This document shows, piece by piece, positions 1-7,384 of a DNA stretch of 33,364 nucleotides; positions within the stretch are counted from its first letter, which is position 1, and each line of letters starts with the position of its first letter. A program made the position numbers and the translations under genes. The notes beneath the pieces were generated by a model. That model was given only the letters and a program-made list of their open reading frames with translations, had not been told where the DNA came from and made no database searches. Origin of the DNA: CAYLPU01 sp964385635 (GTDB lineage: Bacteria; Chloroflexota; Anaerolineae; B4-G1); assembly GCA_964385635.1 (NCBI GenBank), contig CAYLPU010000054.1, positions 1 through 33,364 of the forward strand, written 5' to 3'.

Positions 1-122
1 AGGATCACAATAAACACTGCCTCAAGTGGTACAACTTTTTGGGGGAACCCCCTTTTGATTACTTAGCCACACGTGCGTTGCAGTATAAGCATCTTGAATG
101 GCTTTGTGGAAGTGATAGATAG
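1..122 (+). CDS. Possible 3' end of an unrecognised gene
   Basis: An open frame enters from the left edge in frame 3 and stops with TAG at 120-122, giving about 39 residues that end ..LEWLCGSDR. I do not recognise it. Its base composition is lower in GC than the helicase next to it, and it contains a short G5-AA-C5 palindrome near 40-52. It could be the end of a transposase or simply chance. Between its stop and the end of the helicase gene at 356 I see no convincing gene, promoter or terminator. Confidence 0.2.
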   Translation, partial: DHNKHCLKWYNFLGEPPFDYLATRALQYKHLEWLCGSDR

Positions 123-355
123 GTTCGTGATTATTGAGCATTGATTTTGGCCCTCTTTCGCCAGAGACTTCTAATGGAGTTGCGGGGACGATGGTTTCGT
201 GATGATAATTATAGCTCCTTGATAGCGAGGATACAAATCGCCGATCGGACTATTGGTCAAGATGAGTTTCTGCCGGGTTTTGCCTTTGAGCCCCTTTTCC
301 ACACTGAAGGGGACCATCCTAGAACAAACCTTTATTCTAACCTCCAACCAGACGC

Positions 356-2428
356 TTACTGTTCTTCGGCAAAAAACCTCCGCACGTCCGCAATCCGTCG
401 CGTACGCCTGGCACGCGGCAGGCTGGCGACGATCTGCTGGCCGTACCGCTTGGTGTTGATGCGAGAGTCGAGGATGGCGATCACGCCCCGGTCGGTCTCG
501 GTGCGGATGAGACGGCCTACCCCTTGCTTGAGCACCAGGATGGCCTCGGGCAGCGTCATCTCGTAGAACGGGTTGCCGCCGCGATCCCGGATCAACTGCT
601 GGCGATATTGTATCACCGGATCGCGATGAGGGGAAAAGGGCAGTTTGTCTATGATGACGAGTGATAGCGCCGAACCGGGAACGTCTACCCCGCCCCAGAA
701 ACTACGGGTGGCAAAGAGCACCGCGCCGCCGGCGTCGTTCTGGAACAGGTCGAGCAACTCGGCGCGGGAGAGACCGTTTCCCTGGCAGTAGCAGTTATAG
801 TCCAGGTGTGGACTGACCAGATCGTACAGTCCGTTCATGCGGCGGGTGCTGGTACACAGGACAAAGGCCCGACCCCGGCTGGCCTGAATCAAGCGCCAGA
901 TCTCGCGGCCCAGGTTGAGCACGTACGCCTCCTCGCCCGCACCGTATTGCGGTTGCAGGCCGTTGGGGGTGTAGAGCAGCGCCTGGTTGGGGTAGTCAAA
1001 GGGACCATCTATCACACGCTCGATCGCGTCCCTGTGTGGCGCGCCCGTCTGCCGGCGGAAATAGCCGAAGCGCCCCGCCGTGGTGAGCGTCGCGCCGGTG
1101 CAGACCACCCGCTTGACAGGCTCGAACAGCGTCTCGCGCAAAAAGTCTGCCACCTGTAGCGGTTCTCTGTAGAGGGCGATGCTGGCCGGGCCGGTTTGCC
1201 CCGGCTGCTCCTCACAGTAGCGCACGTGGTTGGGCGGCGGCGGTTTGGCCAAGACGCGCACCTGATCGGCCAGTTGCGCGGCCCATTCCATTACCTTCTG
1301 ATGGCGTGCGCTCTCTACGTCTTCCTCGTCGCCGTCTACCGCCGGGGGGTAGGCGTACAGCAGGGCCTTGTGGATCTTGTTGAGCCGGTCGGCCAGCGCC
1401 AGGCCCTCCTGCAGTTCGCCCTGCACAGCCCAGCGTCTCTCGCGCTCAGAGGGCTTGTGGGTCAATGCATCGAACAGTTGGTGATTGAGCCCGACCGCCT
1501 GTCCGCGCAGTGCGTCCGGCGCGTGGCGCAGGACGACGTTGTCGTTGATGAACTTTGGGACTGTACCGTACCTCATCTCCAGGCGCAGGGCGTTGACGAC
1601 GTACCGCTCCAGTTCGTGCGCCTCGTCCACCACGATCACCGGCCGGGGCGAGAGGAAAGGTTTCGCCAGATTGAACGCCAGCAGCGCGTGGTTGACGACG
1701 ACGATATCAGCCTTTTCTGCCCGGAGTTTGGCCTGCTCGTAGCAGCAGCGGCCAACGTGGGGACATTTGTTGCCTAGACAATCGTCCTGCCCGGCTGTGA
1801 CGACGTCGCGCAGTCGGCGGGAGAGGCGCAGATCTTCCACGTCACCAGAGGGAACCTCTTGGAGCCGCTTCATCAGGTCGGCGAGGTCACCTTCCAGGCC
1901 GGGCAGGGCTAACTGCTGGCGCGCCTCGTCGAGCATTAAATGGCAGACATAGTTCGAGCGTCCCTTGAGCAGCGCGGCGGTAAACGGCTGCGGACAGACT
2001 TGCTGGAGCGTGGGAATGTCCTTCTCCCACAACTGAGTCTGCAAGGTCTTGTTGGCCGTGGAGACGAACGCGCGGGCGCCCGAGGCGATCACGGGGATCA
2101 AGTAGGCAAAGGATTTGCCGCACCCGGTACCCGCTTCAATCAACGCCGGCTGCCCCTCCAGCAGCGCCTGGCGGACGAGTTGCGCCATCTCCACCTGGCC
2201 CGCCCGGTAGCGGTACCTTTCCCCTAATGCCAGGGCTACTGGTCCGTCACTGGCGAAGGCAGGCGTGACGTCCGGGACTTTAATGTGCTCCTCCTCCCTC
2301 GCCGCCAGGTCCAGTTGCTCCTCGTTCGGTCGGGATGGTCGCTCTGGCAGTTGGGGAGGCTGTGTGGAGGGTCGTGGCAACTGCGGCTTACTTTGAGACA
2401 GTCGACTGCTCCCATTCTCACACATCAT
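356..2428 (-). CDS. dinG: DinG/XPD-family ATP-dependent DNA helicase
   Basis: This 690-residue protein is a superfamily 2 iron-sulfur helicase of the DinG/XPD type, expected to unwind DNA 5'-3' and to act in repair of R-loops and stalled forks. After a proline-rich N-terminus of about 50 residues, Walker A (EAGTGCGKS) lies at 98-106 and the DEAH box at 268-271. Cysteines 162, 217, 222 and 228 are spaced like the [4Fe-4S] ligands of the family. Motif VI (QGVGRLIRT) lies near the C-terminus and is the usual arginine-finger region. Length is normal for DinG. The ATG at 2426-2428 has no clear Shine-Dalgarno, so the disordered N-terminus may be overextended. It appears intact and unrelated to the scraps upstream. 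The symbol is a family-level assignment, since bacterial DinG paralogues are hard to separate. Confidence 0.9.
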   Translation of the reverse strand: MMCENGSSRLSQSKPQLPRPSTQPPQLPERPSRPNEEQLDLAAREEEHIKVPDVTPAFASDGPVALALGERYRYRAGQVEMAQLVRQALLEGQPALIEAGTGCGKSFAYLIPVIASGARAFVSTANKTLQTQLWEKDIPTLQQVCPQPFTAALLKGRSNYVCHLMLDEARQQLALPGLEGDLADLMKRLQEVPSGDVEDLRLSRRLRDVVTAGQDDCLGNKCPHVGRCCYEQAKLRAEKADIVVVNHALLAFNLAKPFLSPRPVIVVDEAHELERYVVNALRLEMRYGTVPKFINDNVVLRHAPDALRGQAVGLNHQLFDALTHKPSERERRWAVQGELQEGLALADRLNKIHKALLYAYPPAVDGDEEDVESARHQKVMEWAAQLADQVRVLAKPPPPNHVRYCEEQPGQTGPASIALYREPLQVADFLRETLFEPVKRVVCTGATLTTAGRFGYFRRQTGAPHRDAIERVIDGPFDYPNQALLYTPNGLQPQYGAGEEAYVLNLGREIWRLIQASRGRAFVLCTSTRRMNGLYDLVSPHLDYNCYCQGNGLSRAELLDLFQNDAGGAVLFATRSFWGGVDVPGSALSLVIIDKLPFSPHRDPVIQYRQQLIRDRGGNPFYEMTLPEAILVLKQGVGRLIRTETDRGVIAILDSRINTKRYGQQIVASLPRARRTRRIADVRRFFAEEQ

Positions 2429-2453
2429 ACCGCTCGCGTAGGTAGTTTCGCCT

Positions 2454-2647
2454 TTACCTGTTCACCCGTTTTGTCAGATCGCCCCGGTTCAGGTAGCCAT
2501 CCGCTTTCTCCGAAGCAGGGCGGGTGATGCGCACCTCAAACCCATCCTGTCGTAGGCGCAGCACGATGGGAGTATCTACCAATATGCGTCGTCGTCGCCG
2601 ACGGCGTCAAGGAACTCCTCGCGCTCCTCTTTCAGCATCTCGATCAT
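2454..2647 (-). pseudogene. Short coding scraps upstream of dinG
   Basis: Two overlapping short frames lie between the DUF3841 remnant and dinG. One is a 23-codon ORF starting at 2647 (MIEMLKEEREEF...) and ending at 2576. The other is a frame ending at 2454 with the text ILVDTPIVLRL..GFEVRITR. The acidic short ORF followed at once by an ILVDT-type start resembles an antitoxin end followed by a toxin beginning, but neither is long enough to identify. I regard them as possible degraded genes only. Confidence 0.2.
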
Positions 2648-2680
2648 AGTCGCTCATAACATCTCCCAGATGCACAATTC

Positions 2681-2993
2681 CTATCGTGCCACGAAGCAAT
2701 CCACGTGCCGCACGTCCTCCAACCGTAAACACTCGAAGGTCACCTGGACGTAGGTCACCGGCCCCCACCAATCCGGGTCGGCCGCCAATCTGTCCAGATC
2801 AAAGATGCACTCCCAACTGGATACGATGGCAGCGTGCCAGGGTTCCGGTGGCGGCCATGCATGGGGATCGGGGACAGCCGCATCGAAGCGACGATAGAAG
2901 TCGTCGAACTCGATCTCGTCCAGAGCCAGGTAGCCTCGGTTGAGCACAGCGTGCCAGGCGTCGAAGTCGGATGATGGTCCACACTGTAATCAT
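2681..2993 (-). pseudogene. DUF3841-like gene with a large internal deletion
   Basis: Reading from the ATG at 2993 the protein begins MITVWTI, the kind of start seen in DUF3841 proteins. The next recognisable segment (SDFDAWHAVLN, then a tail ending ..DVRHVDCFVAR) is in a different frame. In the family as I remember it, these two blocks are separated by roughly 80 residues, so a deletion of that size has joined them out of frame. The 88-codon ORF 2681-2947 is only the surviving C-terminal half. The start codon lies inside the target duplication of the IS4 element, so the gene is also cut off from its upstream region. Its former neighbour was the hypothetical gene ending at 4243, about 50 bp upstream before the insertion. 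Function of the family is unknown to me. Confidence 0.6.
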
Positions 2994-2997
2994 CGCT
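2989..2997. repeat. Left target-site duplication of the IS4 element
   Basis: The 9-bp sequence ATCATCGCT abuts the left inverted repeat and is repeated exactly at 4189-4197 on the right side. This marks a recent transposition event. It contains the start codon (as CAT) of the DUF3841 remnant. Confidence 0.9.
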
Positions 2998-4188
2998 CTA
3001 GCCACCCTACAGTTTGCATCCATACACCGGCTGCAACCGGATAGAGACAGGCAAAGCGTTGGTCAAACGTCTTTCGACGGAACGCAAACCAATCTGGAAG
3101 ATGCTCAAATCACGTCGTCCTGCCCGGTCTATCAAATGTCTTTGACCATCCTCGATGGTTTTTGAACCCATCGAGATCAACCAAACGTACAGCAAAGCAA
3201 TTGCTAGAGTCAAACGTGATAAACGCATAAAGTGACGCAAATGTGTACTCTCGAGATCAAACCCATTTCCTTTCATGTCGCCGAACATCTCTTCAATCCA
3301 CATTCTACGGCGATAAGCACCCAAGGTCTTCTGCCGAGAAGGCAGATTTGTAGCCAACAACCAGGGTTCTTTTTCTCCTCTCTTCCAATGAGCAAGCAGA
3401 TTAGTTGGGTGAGCGTGTTTGAAAGTCAACAGACCTCGTCCCAACCAGTTGCTTCGACCAGGCTTTTCGACCAAGTCTCCAAAGTGCTGCCAGTCGCTCT
3501 CATCACAGAGTTTCACTTTATGATTGCCCTTTTGTCGCAGTACGTACCACCATTTCCAGACTTCTACCTGGCGGATGACCTCTATAGCCCCGAATTCACT
3601 GTCTCCGACCAGCAAAACGGGCGTTTTGGCAGGAATCAACCGCCGCACGTAAGCCAACAGGGCCAGTTGTTTGGCGGCAGAACTGTGCCCTCTGCTTTTC
3701 CTGATCCAAGTCCAAGCAATGGGAATCGATCTTCTGCGAAAGGCAATGGCGACCATCAAAAGCTGATGTCCAAAACCGACTTTCGTCCCATCAGCAATCA
3801 GACGGATTTCGCCAACAGTATTCGCCATAGATTGCACCATATCTCTGGCAATGGGTTCGTACCATTCTCGAACGCGAACCGCAGGATTCTGCAGAAAACG
3901 GCTCAATCGTTGAACGATACTCAGGGTTTTGGCATCTCCCGGTATCTTCAACGCAATCTTGCTCAGGTGAACCGATTTGCTTCGGTAGATACCGACAATC
4001 AGCCAGGTAAGGTTTCGCAAGCGAGTGATACGCTCCCCAGGGCAAAGTTGCAGAATCTGGCGCAGCCAAGTATGATACAGATGGTTGATCGACATCGTAA
4101 TACTCCTTTAGTCAGGTTTGGGTAAACCAATTCTATCGGAGTTTACGGGTCGGTCAACCCCTTAATTGTTAAAGTGTAGGGTAGCTAG
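2998..4188 (-). mobile_element. Complete IS4-family insertion sequence, 1191 bp
   Basis: Imperfect terminal inverted repeats define the element: CTAGCCACCCTACAGTTT at the left end and, read inward, CTAGCTACCCTACACTTT at the right end, with two mismatches in the 18 positions. It is bounded by identical 9-bp duplications at 2989-2997 and 4189-4197. It encodes one full-length DDE transposase with all catalytic residues. Base composition is lower in GC than its surroundings. It looks intact and possibly still active. Confidence 0.92.
3007..4095 (-). CDS. IS4-family DDE transposase
   Basis: This 362-residue protein is the cut-and-paste transposase of the surrounding element. The catalytic triad can be read directly: Asp102 in IADGTKVG, Asp165 in LVGDSEFG, and Glu268 within the family signature Y-2-R-3-E-6-K formed by Tyr261, Arg264, Glu268 and Lys275. 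The length is within the usual IS4 range and there is no frameshift. The start ATG at 4093-4095 lies about 95 bp inside the right inverted repeat, and the stop lies 9 bp from the left end. A second, decayed transposase of the same broad family is at 21430-22085, but the two proteins differ clearly in sequence. Confidence 0.93.
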   Translation of the reverse strand: MSINHLYHTWLRQILQLCPGERITRLRNLTWLIVGIYRSKSVHLSKIALKIPGDAKTLSIVQRLSRFLQNPAVRVREWYEPIARDMVQSMANTVGEIRLIADGTKVGFGHQLLMVAIAFRRRSIPIAWTWIRKSRGHSSAAKQLALLAYVRRLIPAKTPVLLVGDSEFGAIEVIRQVEVWKWWYVLRQKGNHKVKLCDESDWQHFGDLVEKPGRSNWLGRGLLTFKHAHPTNLLAHWKRGEKEPWLLATNLPSRQKTLGAYRRRMWIEEMFGDMKGNGFDLESTHLRHFMRLSRLTLAIALLYVWLISMGSKTIEDGQRHLIDRAGRRDLSIFQIGLRSVERRLTNALPVSIRLQPVYGCKL

Positions 4189-4197
4189 ATCATCGCT
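4189..4197. repeat. Right target-site duplication of the IS4 element
   Basis: Exact copy of the ATCATCGCT at 2989-2997. Removing the element and one copy restores a continuous sequence in which a GGTGA-containing leader precedes the ATG of the DUF3841-like gene. Confidence 0.9.
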
Positions 4198-4242
4198 CAC
4201 TGTTTTCACCTGCCGAACTTTGCACGGTAATCGGATAGAAAA

Positions 4243-4788
4243 TCAATTCTGCCCGCTCTTCCTCTTGATTCGCTTGCGGCGCTGTGGCTTCCGTTTCCGT
4301 TTCTGCGATTTCCTTCGTGACCCGCGCACTGACCGCGGCAAGGGAAACGACTTGGCATCGTCCGCCAGCACCTTCTGCAACTTGCGATAGGCGGGATGTT
4401 TGGGATCGGAGGCCGCTTGTTTGACCATCACGTAATGCCGCTCTAGCCGGGCCACGTAACGCGGATCGTTCAACACGGTCTTCTCTACAAGTTGAAGCAG
4501 CTCCTCGGCGTATTTGCTCTGCGGGTTCATCGGATCGAGGAATGGCCCGGCCATCTCGTCATCCCGGTCAAAGCCATAACTGATGGAGGCCAGGAATCGG
4601 TCGGGCTGTTTCTCCTCCGCGACGTTGAGCATCACCCGCCGGCAGTCACAGGCCGGGTCGGGGCAATAGAACTCTAGCAGACCGTAGGAACCAACCGGTA
4701 GCCCATCTTGCGGAACGAGCAAGTGCAGCACGCGCGTCTCTCGTGCTGCCAACTCGGGGTCAACGGCGAAAAGTGGAACCAGGTGCAT
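4243..4788 (-). CDS. Hypothetical protein with a Cys-rich motif and basic tail
   Basis: I do not recognise this 181-residue protein by function. Its N-terminal third contains FYCPDPACDC, placing cysteines at 42, 47 and 49, which resembles a small metal-binding site such as those in SEC-C-like proteins. The middle is charged and helical (SKYAEELLQLVEK...). The last 25 residues are almost all Lys, Arg and Gln, suggesting nucleic-acid contact or a ribosome-associated role. No signal peptide or membrane segment is visible. It lies 66 bp downstream of the repeat-rich gene at 4855-5601 on the same strand, and before the IS insertion it was followed after about 50 bp by the DUF3841-like gene, so the three may have formed one accessory operon. 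Confidence 0.7.
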   Translation of the reverse strand: MHLVPLFAVDPELAARETRVLHLLVPQDGLPVGSYGLLEFYCPDPACDCRRVMLNVAEEKQPDRFLASISYGFDRDDEMAGPFLDPMNPQSKYAEELLQLVEKTVLNDPRYVARLERHYVMVKQAASDPKHPAYRKLQKVLADDAKSFPLPRSVRGSRRKSQKRKRKPQRRKRIKRKSGQN

Positions 4789-4854
4789 TGTTTTGCCTCC
4801 TCGACAAGCGCAGGCGTCCAGGATATGGGCCAGTTCGTCGCGCTCCGGACCGTC

Positions 4855-5601
4855 CTATCTACCTTCCAGGTATTCCATTGCCTCTTCGTAACTGACGTGC
4901 CCCAGGCGCTGCAGAAAGGCCAGGGCAGTCTGACGCACACGTCGATCAGGGTCATCCCGGCCCAGTTGCCAGAAGTAATCGAGCAAGGGAGGCGGCATCT
5001 CGCAGCCTTCTCGTTTGTAGGCTTCATAGATGATGTGCAACGCCACGCCGCGAATCTTGGGTGTGGGACCGGCTAGCATCTCTCCCAAAGCGGCTATGGC
5101 CTGGAGAGCACCGGTGCGGGCAGCGATCACTGCGACAATGTCAACTGAGTACTCGCGTCGCCGCCCGGCAAAGTTGTCGTAGCGACGGCGGTACTGAAAG
5201 GCTTCCACCAGGAAAGCAATCAGGTCTGGGTGGCTCAGGCTGACCATCTCCTTGAAAACAGTCTCCTCTACGGCGCAGTATGCCGTGCCGCCGGTCTCTC
5301 GTGTGATGCGTTCCAGTTCGATCAGCGTTGGGATGTGCTCCGGGGCGGGGCGACCGCTGGTTTCTAAACTGCTAAGTTTCTTCCACACAACCTCTCGCTC
5401 ACGGTCAGGGTTCTGCATTTCGGCGCACAGTGCCTCCAACGCCTGCTGATACTGTCGTCGGAGTTGGGGTTCGATGATGCGCTCAAAGGCGGCTTGATCC
5501 GTTTCCAACAGGTGCAGGATGGCTTTTGCATCATCGGGGAGATCGTGTTCATCGTTCAAATTGTCCAACGGTCTTGTGCTCCTTTTTCTCATTTTCGTCA
5601 C
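4855..5601 (-). CDS. Hypothetical helical protein, possibly HEAT-like
   Basis: A 248-residue soluble protein without recognised catalytic motifs. The second half alternates helix pairs such as DLIAFLVEAF, GALQAIAALGEML and RRVRQTALAFLQRLG. The sequence DDPDRRVRQTALAFL is typical of HEAT or armadillo-like repeats that serve as protein-binding scaffolds. The GTG at 5599-5601 is preceded by GGGTGG at a usable distance; an in-frame ATG at 5590-5592 is an alternative giving three fewer residues. Only about 25 bp separate its start from the stop of methyltransferase tail 1 (5626), so it may have been transcribed with that gene before decay. It is followed on the same strand by the Cys-motif gene. 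Confidence 0.65.
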   Translation of the reverse strand: MTKMRKRSTRPLDNLNDEHDLPDDAKAILHLLETDQAAFERIIEPQLRRQYQQALEALCAEMQNPDREREVVWKKLSSLETSGRPAPEHIPTLIELERITRETGGTAYCAVEETVFKEMVSLSHPDLIAFLVEAFQYRRRYDNFAGRRREYSVDIVAVIAARTGALQAIAALGEMLAGPTPKIRGVALHIIYEAYKREGCEMPPPLLDYFWQLGRDDPDRRVRQTALAFLQRLGHVSYEEAMEYLEGR

Positions 5602-5625
5602 TTGCGCCGTCCACCCTCAGCGACC

Positions 5626-5755
5626 TCATTTCATCAGTGGCCTCAGCGATTCAAACGGTCCTAACACCAACCGCTTCGTCCGATACTCCTCATCCTTCCG
5701 CCGCACGATGGGGAAGGTGTCGAGGATGTAACTCGACTTCTCCCCCCGTGTTTCA
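5626..5755 (-). pseudogene. Methyltransferase 3' scrap, tail 1
   Basis: On the minus strand this segment reads ..RGEKSSYILDTFPIV, then RRKDEEYRTKRLVL, and stops at 5626-5628. This is the C-terminal signature of Eco57I-type or DISARM-type adenine-specific DNA methyltransferases as I know them (YILDTFPIVRRKD..GEYRTKRLVLEAY). Nothing of the catalytic domain is present. Relative to tail 2 it lacks four residues (ERWG becomes E). Upstream it is joined directly to the truncated Mrr-like gene, whose stop codon overlaps the scrap in another frame. Closely related scraps are at 6474-6655 and 7085-7200. Confidence 0.65.
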
Positions 5756-6403
5756 ACCGGACATCAGGGAGGCAGAGGCCTTGAGGTAAGAAAGCCCGGC
5801 GTCGGTGGTCCCGTACGCTTGTCCGAGACGGACGACGTATCCTCGGTCAATCAAGTTGAGCATCCGGAAACGGAGGGAACTTTTGATCAACGTTTCAGCG
5901 TGCCAAGTGGTGAAGGTGCGGCAGTAGGCAGTCCAGTCCGGCAGGAAGTCGCCACGTTTGCCGGGACCACGTTCCGCCACCACCCGCAGGAGAGTGAATA
6001 TGCCTTCGTAGGCATCTATCTCCACAACAATCTGCCCCTCTGGTTCAGCAAAGAAGCGCTGGCCTCGCTCAGTGACGCGCAAGTTGTCCTGAGCGTCTCT
6101 TGTGAGCAGATCGTGCTTTGTTGTGAGGTCCCAAGACCCACGCACATAGCGCGGGGTCAACTCGCGGTTCGACTCACGCCAAATCCGCAGGGCCAATGCC
6201 TGCCCCTCGCCGCTGAGTCGCCCAGGGATCCAAGCATCGGGATCACTCCAATCCACCGGTTTTTGTCGGGTGCCACGTTGCTTCAGGATCCTGGACCAGG
6301 TGCTACGGAATAGAGGGTAGCGAACACCGTCCAAGCCGCGCAAAAAGTGCCGAACGATGCGATACGTGGGAAAGAAATCCGTTAGTTGCTTGATCTCATT
6401 CAT
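5753..6403 (-). pseudogene. 3'-truncated Mrr-like restriction gene (N-terminal part)
   Basis: The 216 residues match the N-terminal DNA-binding half of a family of Mrr-like restriction endonucleases that I recognise by SGEGQALALRIW, LLTRDAQDNLRVTERG, ERGPGKRGDFLPDW and ITDAG-like text (TTDAGLSYLK). In that family a C-terminal Mrr nuclease domain should follow, with a D-QxK type active site. Here the frame stops a few residues after TDAGLSYL, exactly where it meets methyltransferase tail 1. The nuclease domain is absent, so the product cannot cleave DNA. The ATG at 6401-6403 has AAAGGAG about 10 bp upstream, so the fragment could still be translated. I am fairly sure of the family and of the truncation. 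Confidence 0.65.
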
Positions 6404-6473
6404 CTATGACCATCTCCTTTCCTTCTCAAGGAGTGCCAGCCAAGAACTCTTAGCTTGCATTGAGGGCTGGTAC

Positions 6474-6655
6474 CTACAACCATGACGCGCTGGCGTACTT
6501 GTCAAATCTGCTCAACACCAACCGCTTCGTCCGATACTCCCCCCACCGTTCCTCATCCTTCCGCCGCACGATGGGGAAGGTGTCCAAGATGTAGGCCAGC
6601 TCGCCGTGGGTGAGGGTGTAGAGGCCGTCCAGCTCAACGCGGATGCGGGCGCGGC
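6474..6655 (-). pseudogene. Methyltransferase 3' scrap, tail 2
   Basis: The longest of the three scraps reads RARIRVELDGLYTLTHGELA, then YILDTFPIVRRKDE and ERWGEYRTKRLVL on the minus strand. It then diverges (SRFDKYAS..) to a TAG at 6474-6476. DGLYxLT followed by YILDTFPIV is the usual end of an Eco57I-type methylase. Upstream it is fused to the first 17 or so codons of a PIN toxin. About 100 bp downstream begins the Mrr-like fragment, with its own ribosome binding site. Confidence 0.7.
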
Positions 6656-6708
6656 ACTCCGACGACGCAAGTCAGGATGTTGGTATCAAAGACAACCCGT
6701 TCGGGCAT
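6634..6708 (-). pseudogene. PIN-domain toxin reduced to its first codons
   Basis: Two bases after the stop of the antitoxin-like gene an ATG at 6706-6708 opens with MPERVVFDTNILT, the canonical VapC/PIN start with the first catalytic Asp in FDTN. After about 17 codons the sequence runs into methyltransferase tail 2 in another frame and stops at 6634-6636. The three other PIN acidic residues are missing, so no nuclease can be made. Confidence 0.75.
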
Positions 6709-6710
6709 AG

Positions 6711-6965
6711 TTATGTCCCACTCTCATTCTCGTGGAGCAATTCATCAATCAACTGCTGGCGCTTGTCTTCGGTCAGCCCATTCCAGTCCAGGCCGCGCTC
6801 GGTGCAGAGCGCGCGCATCTGCTGGCTTCCATAGTCCACCAGTACCTCGAGTTCATCGTGCCGCGGTACGAGTGCTCTCAACACAGATTGCTTGGCTGTG
6901 GGTGAGAGTTGCAGCACCCACTCAACGAGCTGAGACTCGGGTACCTCAAGTGCAATCACTCCCAT
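6711..6965 (-). CDS. Antitoxin-like protein of a broken VapBC-type pair
   Basis: This 84-residue protein precedes a PIN toxin start by two bases, the normal layout of type II toxin-antitoxin operons. It begins MGVIALEVPESQLVEWV and ends with an acidic helical tail (KRQQLIDELLHENES), consistent with a toxin-binding region. I do not see a clear ribbon-helix-helix or AbrB signature, so the identification rests on size and context. The ATG at 6963-6965 has AGGAGG five bases upstream, and a perfect -10 box lies at 7025-7030. With its toxin destroyed it is an orphan and could still neutralise related toxins or repress its own promoter. Confidence 0.65.
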   Translation of the reverse strand: MGVIALEVPESQLVEWVLQLSPTAKQSVLRALVPRHDELEVLVDYGSQQMRALCTERGLDWNGLTEDKRQQLIDELLHENESGT

Positions 6966-7024
6966 TTCTACCTCCTGCCAGGCTTTTTCCTCCTTGGAGC
7001 TTTCCCCTTCAAGCTGCTTCTCAT

Positions 7025-7030
7025 ATTATA
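7025..7030 (-). promoter_or_regulatory. -10 box upstream of the antitoxin gene
   Basis: TATAAT on the minus strand, about 60 bp before the ATG at 6965. The -35 region about 17 bp upstream (TGCCAT) is poor, so the promoter may be weak or activator dependent. Confidence 0.45.
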
Positions 7031-7084
7031 CCATATATCAGACCTGGATGGCATGAGTAGCCTGTCACTAACCCTTCAGCGTCC

Positions 7085-7200
7085 TCACTTCTTCAGTGTT
7101 TCCAACCGTTCATACGCCTCCAACACCAACCGCTTCGTCCGGTATTCCCCCCATCGCTCCTCATCCTTCCGGTGGACGATGGAGAACCTGTCGAATCCAT
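7085..7200 (-). pseudogene. Methyltransferase 3' scrap, tail 3
   Basis: This scrap reads GFDRFSIVHRKDEERWGEYR, then TKRLVLEAYERLETLKK and TGA at 7085-7087. It has the most family-like C-terminus of the three but a degenerate YILDTFPIV region (FDRFSIV). The bases after the stop (GAGGACGCTGAAGGG) resemble those after tail 1 (GAGGTCGCTGAGGG), so homology between copies extends past the stop codon. Upstream are two further scraps of other genes. Confidence 0.6.
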
Positions 7201-7239
7201 TAATCCCGTACCCCTAACTGTCCAGAGTCATCGTACCCC

Positions 7240-7356
7240 CTACCAGGGGAAGAAGGATAACTGAGTAGGCTTACCAGTAGGAGCAGGCGGTACCTCAAGT
7301 CCCGTAATGACAGCCACAGTCAGTTCTTTTATCAGCTGACGACGCAGTAAAGTACC
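7240..7356 (-). pseudogene. C-terminal scrap of an unidentified gene
   Basis: An open frame on the minus strand reads LLRRQLIKELTVAVITGLEV, then PPAPTGKPTQLSFFPW and TAG at 7240-7242. The proline-rich end with a final QLSFFPW is typical of a genuine protein terminus, but I cannot name the family. It lies between the helicase N-terminal scrap and methyltransferase tail 3 and is out of frame with both. Confidence 0.35.
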
Positions 7357-7384
7357 GTTTTTGGTGTTGTGAAATGTGACCTAC

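Noticed and set aside
141..566. 141-codon plus-strand ORF at the left edge
   Set aside because: It runs antisense into the dinG 3' end, has no recognisable family or ribosome binding site, and its second half is a shadow of dinG.
3232..4125. 297-codon plus-strand ORF
   Set aside because: It is antisense to the IS4 transposase over its whole length, and the transposase has all catalytic motifs.
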